Below, piece by piece: positions 57,231-64,000 of a stretch of 64,000 nt of DNA. Made by a program: the position numbers and the translations under genes. The first letter of the stretch is position 1, and the number at the start of each line of letters is the position of its first letter. Location: assembly GCA_963969595.1 (NCBI GenBank), contig OZ018416.1, forward strand, positions 2,682,065 to 2,746,064, read 5' to 3'. Below the pieces are notes generated by a model, which worked only from the letters and a program-made list of their open reading frames with translations, was not told the origin of the DNA and did no database searches. The DNA is from Neckera pumila (taxonomy: Eukaryota > Streptophyta > Bryopsida > Hypnales > Neckeraceae).

Positions 57231-58082
57231 CCCAAGTGTCCGTACGGAGGACACTTGATACTTTAGGCAAGCTCATGTGACCTCAATTTTTCATATGATT
57301 TTTGAAAGTTTTTTGAGAGATAGGAAATCATATTAGCTTCGCGTGCATATAAATTTCACCAAAATCTGACTTATACTCCAAATGTTATGAGCATTTGAAG
57401 AAAAATTTCAGTTTGGGAATCTACTGCCCTTGCCTTTGACTCACAAGGGGCAACAGAGGTGGCAAGAGAGGAGAGGTGGCAAGAGAGGCTATTGTTGTGC
57501 CTATTGGGAGGTCACATTAGGCTTTAGGAGCTTGTAGATGTTAGAGATTTTGACATTTTTTCAATTTATTTTTCCCTACTTCTGAAGTACAAGTGCATCT
57601 TTCAATCCATTGTTCAGATTTTCTAGATAAAAAAATTTGTGATGCAAAAAATTATTTGAAAATGGCCTAGTGTATTGTCATTTCTTGGGACATAGTGGCA
57701 AAATTTAATTTTTTTGAATGTCGGGATTGTCTTGGATTGCCTCGAAAATTGGCATGCACATGCCTAACATGTTTTTCCATAAGAATTTTTTTAAAATTGG
57801 AGGTCTATAGTGGAAAAAAATTCAGCAAATGGCGGTCAAAGGCATCTGAAATTTTCGGGCACGGTGGAAAAAAAAAGAAAAAAGACTTTGAATGCAAATA
57901 TCTCCCAATTTATACGGTCAAACCTCACAAAATTTTTACCACATATTCTCACACAAGTTAACTACAAGATCCTACGGTTACATTCCCAAAAAAACAATTT
58001 TTCAGACTTTTTTGATGAATGCTCTAGAAATGGCAGTTTTGGGTGTTTTTTTAAGGTAGAAAAGGCCTTGGGCTCTTAGGGG
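57231..58082. mobile_element. TTAA-type element (subfamily C)
   Basis: The left end is TTAC (one base off TTAA) then CCCCTAAAAGCCCAAGTG; the right end CCTTGGGCTCTTAGGGG is followed by TTAA (58083-58086). The truncated reverse copy is at 28100-28766. Confidence 0.65.
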
Positions 58083-58086
58083 TTAA

Positions 58087-60020
58087 AGAGGTAGCAAAAG
58101 ATTTGAGAGTGGATATATCAAGTGGTTAAATACTTTTAAGAGACACAAATCCTAGACCCCCATTTTTTTCAAGATGAAGTGAATACAAGAGTTTTCTTTA
58201 AATGCATGACAACAATAAAATTTGTTAAGTGAATATTCCTAAATATAGTTTCAATATATATACAAAAATATTGCAATCATAGCACATTGCAGTCACTCCA
58301 GAGTCCAGATGCTGTGGCGGAAACGATACCCAAATTTAATACCTAGATCTCCAACAGAGCCCATTGATGAACGGCTGGATTCCGTCATGAAATGCGATGT
58401 GGATGCAGACGGATTCAATCCGTCCGTCCGCTCAGACGAAACTTCCGTTCCGTCAGTTTCAGTTCACTTCCGTTCCCATGCCCGGTGGACGTGGCACGCC
58501 ATTAATAGCCACGTCGTATTCCTCGTTTCCATTCCCCATTTCCACCTCTCCTGTTCGGCTTTCTTGAGCCACATTCTGCCCCATGATCTCCCCCCTTTGG
58601 CCACATTACTATTTTCCACATGGCTTTCGCCTATCCCCTCCAAATTTTTCGGCAGTGGACAATGGAATGATTTGGGGACACCCGAATGGCTATATTAGAA
58701 GTAGGGGTGGGTAATTGGTTAGTATGAAAATTAGTACAACCAATCAAGCGATGCCACCTTGGTAGCGGGAATTTTTTTTCATTTATTTTGGACAGTATAG
58801 AAAATGGTCTTCACTAGAGTGATGATTTACATCCAAAGAAATGGATGAAACTTGTAATATATGAATGCAAATTCATTTATTCATCCAAAAGTGTACATTC
58901 ATTCAAACAACAACAATACCGTCCCAAGATTTTGATAGCAATTTAGTGATTAAATTATCCACTGAAAAAGAAAGAATATCTTGCCGAATCTTCTTTGTAA
59001 ATAAAATTTGCATCGCTCTCTAGTGAAAATTTGCTAAAAACAAATCCCTACCTTACCATGCACGCTATACCACAAATGCCACAATGCCAATGCCAATGAC
59101 ACCACTACAACCGATGTTGAATACCGTAGTATGTCCTTGTAATAAATAGTTTAAATCATATTAAATAACCAATTTTGGTCTAGTGGTGAGATTAGAGGGA
59201 TGGAAAATTCTTAGAGAAAATACATGACAAATTTCGTCTAGGAAATTTATTACTAGTAATTGCTAGAAGAGAGTGAGGACATGGAAGAATATACAACATA
59301 AAAGAACATATAAAGTTAAATTCAGCTATATGGTTCCAAATAAGCAATTCAACTTTGTTTCTTTTATGAAATTGTCTAATTTTTTGTTGGATCTTCTTTT
59401 CAAACAAAAGCATGTTTTAAATGCCTTGCTTATGTATTTTTGAACACTATATGAAGAATCTATGGATTTTGAAACTCTTGAAAATAGGCCTTCAAGTGAT
59501 CCTATACTGTTATAAAAATAGATGTAATACATTTTAAGCAATAATTTGCACACAATGATTTTAGGAAGAAATCACAAATAGGTGCAATTTTCTTTTATAA
59601 AAATCAAGCAACTACACAATGAGAGACTTTGTTTGATGTGTATTAGTAGCTTACTTTTGAGTAAGGTAGCTACTCAAACTTTCCCAGGATTGCTTCTTTC
59701 ATTGCAAAGTCTGTATTCAAAACCAACAATCCATGTGGAAAAACAATAAGCTGTAAGAGGCTCCTTTGTATATAGTATGCATTTTTTTACTCAAAAAGCA
59801 TTAGATTGTTGTAGATAGAAGACGCCATAAGGAGAAGGACCATAATAGATACATGTACATTAGTGGCATGTAGTCCAAGTGAGGTCCTACTCAAACTTCC
59901 TTCTATGTAGCTTTTGAGTTAATGCAAATTGAACAATCTCTCCTTTGGACTAGTCAACAAACTTGATCCTTCTTTGCAAGTAATTTGAAAAACAATAGAA
60001 GGATCATAGGTCTGATATTC
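58087..60020. other. Intergenic with a GC-rich island
   Basis: 58290-58690 is GC-rich with clustered GACGGATTCAATCCGTCCGT motifs and a 129-codon frame lacking an ATG start and any recognisable domain; it could be a promoter or captured fragment. The rest is AT-rich. No gene called. Confidence 0.35.
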
Positions 60021-61600
60021 AATGTGGCAATAAAATTCTAAAGGGGCCTTTAGTGCTTTCATTTGTTTATTTGCTAACCCATTAATTCTGTACTAACCTC
60101 TAAGTCTTGTTCTCCCTGAGTCGGGGACTTTTTGAGCTTTCTTTGAGGGTCTTTTGGCGTGTGTCTTCCTCCCCAAGACGGCGTAGCTTTGACCCCCCAC
60201 CCCCACCCCACCCACCCCCTGTGGATATTTTATAACAATTAGGAAATCCCTCTTTAAAGTTGCCTTTCCTTGTGTGGTCTCTCCTCCGGGACGGCGAAGG
60301 TTTGATTTTCCGTGGTCCCTAAGTCTTAGAAGAAGTATTAAAAATTGGTTGGCTGGCAAAGCTTTGAACTTGCCTCGTGTTCTAAAGTCTTAGAATTGGT
60401 ATTAAAACCAACTCGGCAACGAAGCTTTGATCCCCCCCGGAAGTTACATATAAGGTTTAGTTTTCAAAACCTCTTGGAAGTAATTCAAGGTTTAGCCTCC
60501 AAAATCCCCTTACGGGCCTAGAGTGAGTTACCCCTAAGTCTAGTTTAATTTTGCTTGTGGGGAGCCCGGCTAGCGTGCCTAGGCTTGCCGTAAAAGGCCA
60601 GCGTGCAAGACCAACCCAATAAGCCAAGCCCGCAAGCCAACCCAACAGGTCAAGCCCTCAAGGCCAGCTCGCAACGCCAGGCCTCCGGCCACCTCTCCAG
60701 AAATTTTGGTTTTTGTTCAAAAAAAAGAGAAAAAAAAAGAAAACTAAAAAATTACTACAGTAGATAGGTTAGAGGGAAAAGGGAGGAAAAGATATGTTTA
60801 GTGGTAGAGTTAGAGTAGGAAAGGTAGGTAGTTAAAGGACAAATAAAGGTAGAAGTAAGAAATTAAAAAAGCAGAAGTAGGAAGTGATCAAGTAGAAGTA
60901 GGAAATTAGAAAATTAGAAGTAGGGAGTTATCAAATGAGAGGTAGGGAGTTATGAAAGTAAAATTAGAGGTAGGACGTTATAGGGTTGGAGGAAGAATTT
61001 GTGTTGGAGCACCCAAGTAACCTGCAAACTCACACAATCACTCCACGCACAACTCACCTAAGCTCTCCACACACTATAAACTAAAAACTTGAGCATTGCA
61101 AACAAGGAGGAAGATGAAATAGGAGAGAAGATCACTAGTGGATAAATTAGGGGAAATCTCAACTAACAATTTGGACCATTGAGAGAGTAAGTGTAAGAGC
61201 AAAAAAGAGTGTGCCCTTGGGGTGTAAGAGAAAAATTAATGTGTAACAACTTTGGAAGGCCATGGGGTAAGAATGAAGTCAACGTGTAAGAAACTAAAAA
61301 CTTTGAAAGGCCATGGTGTAGGAGGTGTAAGAACAAAGTCAAGACGTAAGAACTTTGGAAGGCAAAGTTGTTTGGTATAAGAAAAGTGTGGAAAGAAGGA
61401 GAAGGAGGAAGGGAAAGAAGAAAGAAATCCCGCTTCATCTACCAATCCTTTCTAAAATCTTCCCCGATTCAAGAATCACTCAAGGAACCAAGAATCCAAG
61501 AGGAGGGGACATGAACGAAGGGGGGAATCTCGACCACCTAATCCAGGATCTCCAATATGAGGTGGACCACTAAAAATCCCACTCTTCCTTGTTAAACCTT
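60021..61600. repeat. Low-complexity repeated block, probable retroelement remnant
   Basis: Includes a direct repeat with AAGTCTTAGAA and GGCAAAGCTTTGA (60319-60375 and 60382-60435), a run of CAAGCCAACCCAA-like units (60545-60690), many AGAAGTAGGAARTTA units (60780-60980) and TAAGAACTTTGGAAGGC units (61230-61370). A retroelement long terminal repeat is possible but no boundaries or proteins were found. Confidence 0.4.
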
Positions 61601-63030
61601 GTCTTAATTAGCGTAATTAGAAGGGGGCCAAGAGCTAGAGCAGCATAGACCATATGTCAGGTCAGAGTTAGGTTAGGAAGTAGAAACTAGAGGTCTAGGG
61701 GTTTCCAAAAAGATAAGGTACGTCTAATTCCGAGTTAAACCGAAAAAGTTACATGTGGATGAAGTTTTGCCCATGAATCAGCTAAAATCCACCCCAAAAT
61801 CATCCAAGAGATAGGAAACTTACATCTAAGAGGAAAATTTACCCTAGAAAGGAAAAAGGAAAAGTGGAAATTAATTTAGGAAATTAGATTATTAGTAAAT
61901 AGTGGATGAAGTTTCCAACCCAAGTTACCGATCAACTTTCATCCATCAGTAAATTAGGGCAATAAAAGTCAATTCCAAAATAAAATAATAAATTAGGAAG
62001 GATAAAAGTAACTTGTAAAAGCAAAAGAGTAAAAAACAAGGAAGAAACCAGTAAAAATCCAACGAACATTCAATGGGATAAATTAAATTTAATCAAGTAA
62101 ATTAGGTTAATTTTTTCCAGTCAAAACTTAGGGTCATATTTAGTTAAGGTGACCCAAATTAGACGTTGGATAAAAATATCTAGTGAAATTAAAAGTAGCA
62201 ACCCATAGAAAACCATGGATGAAGTTTGATGAACCAAGTAGCGGTCAAACTTCATCCATGCATAACTCTTGCTCGGAACATCCGATTCCAGTGAACTTTA
62301 GGTTTCTGGAAATGGCGTGAAATCTTCTATGACCTGAAAATACTGAAATTAGACAATAGATTAGGAAAACCCAGGACCCTTGTGTCACCGTCATGTCCCG
62401 TTTGGACGGATGTGACTTTGATGAAATGTTAGGGCTCAACCCCAGCGTTCGTCCGTATCCAAAAAAAAAATTTTTTTTTTTTGGACAGTCCATTTGTCCC
62501 ATCGACGGCCAGTCCATCCTTGTCGACGGACGGACCGTCCAGGAAAAAAATAAAAATACAATTATTTTGATCTCGACGCAATCCGGACGCGTCTAGACGC
62601 CTCTGGATCGTCGCTAACGCAAATACCAACGTAAAAAGCCAACGTCACGTCAGGATGGACAACCCTGTTGCGGCTCAAACAAGTTAGGACACCTTAGTTG
62701 TAGGCAGTCATAGGCTAGAATGTTTGAGGCCTCTTTTTTACAAGGGGATTAGATGTTTAGTGGTTAGAAAAGTTCCATTGCTTGGAAGGCACAATGGATC
62801 AACGCTTAGACACCCACTTAGGATAGGATTTCGTGAATAGAATTAGAACCTGGTTGTGTACGATTACCAAGGGTGGGTAAATAAGTACCCACACAAATTC
62901 GCGAACAATATCCAAGACGTAAAACAGATCGACAAGGCTAGGTCAAAAATTTCAAGCATAGCATACTCCCTCCTCCGCTACGGTCCTTCGCCACGTCATC
63001 TGCCAACTTGTCCGTTTTCCACCATTACCG
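61601..63030. other. Repeat-rich spacer
   Basis: GGATGAAGTTT recurs at about 61750, 61904 and 62216, twice as part of a hairpin. 62390-62660 is rich in GGACGGAC/GTCCGTCC words, also seen at the far right end and at 58.4 kb. No gene recognised. Confidence 0.35.
62214..62260. repeat. Perfect 16-bp hairpin
   Basis: CATGGATGAAGTTTGA (62214-62229) pairs perfectly with TCAAACTTCATCCATG (62245-62260) across a 15-nt loop. A decayed version lies at 61904-61944. Confidence 0.85.
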
Positions 63031-63033
63031 AGA

Positions 63034-63410
63034 TATATAAGCAATTCATCTCACACTTCTCTCTCTCTCATCTCACACTTCATCTCACACTTCTCTTCTC
63101 TCACACTTCTCACCTCTCACAATGAACACCATTGCGGTGCTTGCGTAGTTGTTCAATAAGCTTGTCGATTGTGTTCTGAATTTTTTTGTTAATGTAGTTT
63201 ATGATAGCTATAGACATGGTAGAGGAGCTGTTGCGAGGTAGGAGATGGACCAGTAGGAGGCGCACCTGGAGTAGCAGACAATGGAGTAGGTGGAGTAGAA
63301 GTTGCGGTTGAGGTAGGAGGTGCACCTGGAGTAGCAGACAGTGGAGTAGGTGGAGTAGAAGGCGAAGGCAATGCAAATGCGGTGTAGCATTTATTTAGAG
63401 CAATCCGTGA
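63034..63410 (+). pseudogene. Micro-ORF copy 1, early stop
   Basis: TATATAA (63034-63040), a CT-rich leader, then ATG at 63122 reading MNTIAVLA followed by TAG (63146-63148). Beyond the stop the frame continues to resemble copy 2 (FNKLVDCVLNFFVNVVYDSY) until another stop near 63240. Then comes a minisatellite of GGAGTAGCAGACAATGGAGT-like units. It forms a tandem pair with 63411-63749. Confidence 0.4.
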
Positions 63411-63749
63411 TATATAAGCAATTCATCTCACACTTCTCTCTCTCTTCTCTCATCTCTCATCTCTCACAATAAACACCATTGCGGTGCTTGCGTGGTTGTT
63501 GAATAAACTTGTTGATTGTGCTCTCAATTTCTTTGTGAACATTCTTTATGATAGTTATAGGCATGGTAGAGGAGCTATTGCAGTTGAGGTAGGAGATGAG
63601 CGTAGAGGAGCTGTTGCGGTTGAGGTAGGAGGCACACCTGGAGTAGCAGACAATGGACTAGGTGGAGTAGAAGGCAATGCGGATGCAGGCGTAGAAGGCA
63701 ATGCAGATGCGGTATAGCATTTATTTAGAGCAATCCGAGAGCTATTTGC
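63411..63749 (+). pseudogene. Micro-ORF copy 2, start codon lost
   Basis: TATATAA (63411-63417) and a CT-rich leader precede the same frame. The start codon position (63469-63471) is ATA instead of ATG, while the position of the copy 1 stop is TGG. The frame then stays open to TAG at 63715, encoding about 82 residues: a hydrophobic N-terminal half (NKLVDCALNFFVNILYDSYR) and a Val/Gly/Ala-rich repeat (AVEVGD, AVEVGG, GVEGNADA). Whether either copy is expressed is unknown. Confidence 0.4.
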
Positions 63750-64000
63750 TCTAAAGAATTTCCTGTAACCTGCATTGCAAATATTTTGCGGAAGTTAGAT
63801 TCAGGGTTGTCATAACGGGCGAGTCAGGGTCATTGGACGAAACGGGCGGACGGGCAAACCAGATCGGACAGGCGGACGGTCCGGGCAGCTTTCAATTTGT
63901 AGGTCTTGGAATTTTTTCAAGATAGAAAAAGTTCATTGTAAATGACACGTCATCATTCCACGCTGGACGTCAGGGTCAGGGCGCGGACGTCAACGTCGGT
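63750..64000. other. Right-end spacer
   Basis: GC-richer sequence with GGACGGGC/GGCGGACGG words. No gene seen. Confidence 0.4.

Noticed and set aside
58309..58698. 129-codon plus-strand frame in a GC-rich island
   Set aside because: Starts without ATG, contains repetitive GTCCGT words and has no recognisable domain.
1..64000. tRNA, rRNA and CRISPR features
   Set aside because: Searched by eye for tRNA T-loop words (GGTTCGAATCC type), rRNA segments and regularly spaced short repeats; none convincing. The regular repeats present are satellites or transposon-derived.

Overview
The window is land-plant nuclear DNA: AT-rich intergenic sequence, spliced genes with GT..AG introns, a canonical plant germin-like protein, and miniature inverted-repeat elements including two Stowaway-type copies. 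The exact lineage cannot be fixed from sequence alone. Low gene density suggests a medium to large genome. A bryophyte or lycophyte is a guess, based only on long leader regions and unfamiliar proteins.

Layout. 1-9.6 kb: weak signs of a spliced transcript at the left edge, then nested mobile elements and two tandem arrays. 9.67-15.7 kb: a first-exon candidate on the minus strand whose 5' splice site lies in a hairpin, then a single-exon plus-strand gene for an 840-aa membrane-anchored acidic protein (13138-15660) behind a long leader. 16-19 kb: nested elements. 19.26-24.57 kb: a five-exon minus-strand gene for a 240-aa coiled-coil protein, invisible as one long reading frame because its exons are short. 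24.6-36.6 kb: mostly mobile elements. 36.8-39.2 kb: two-exon germin-like protein gene with intact metal ligands, its intron largely made of small inverted-repeat elements. 40.6-41.5 kb: minus-strand gene for a 280-aa protein with a 70-residue Cys/His-rich tail. 42.7-46.9 kb: a second multi-exon minus-strand gene reconstructed here (about 410 aa), sharing a short bidirectional promoter with a possible 71-aa plus-strand gene (47154-47862). 47.9-64 kb: almost entirely mobile elements, plus a tandemly duplicated micro-ORF at the right end in which each copy carries a different disabling change.

The most striking system is a family of about ten non-autonomous elements of roughly 0.6-1.4 kb, all starting TTAA-CCCCTAAAG and ending in the inverse. 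Nested copies show that TTAA is the target. This is the signature of the piggyBac superfamily, which is uncommon in plants. Other families: about 300-bp CATTAGATG-ended elements, TA-flanked GGTAAAAGACCCC and GGGGAGGCAACCC elements, Stowaway, and a roughly 165-bp family ending in TTAACGAAATTGACG around the germin-like gene.

The genes show no shared pathway. All calls were made by eye; splice models need RNA or homology support.
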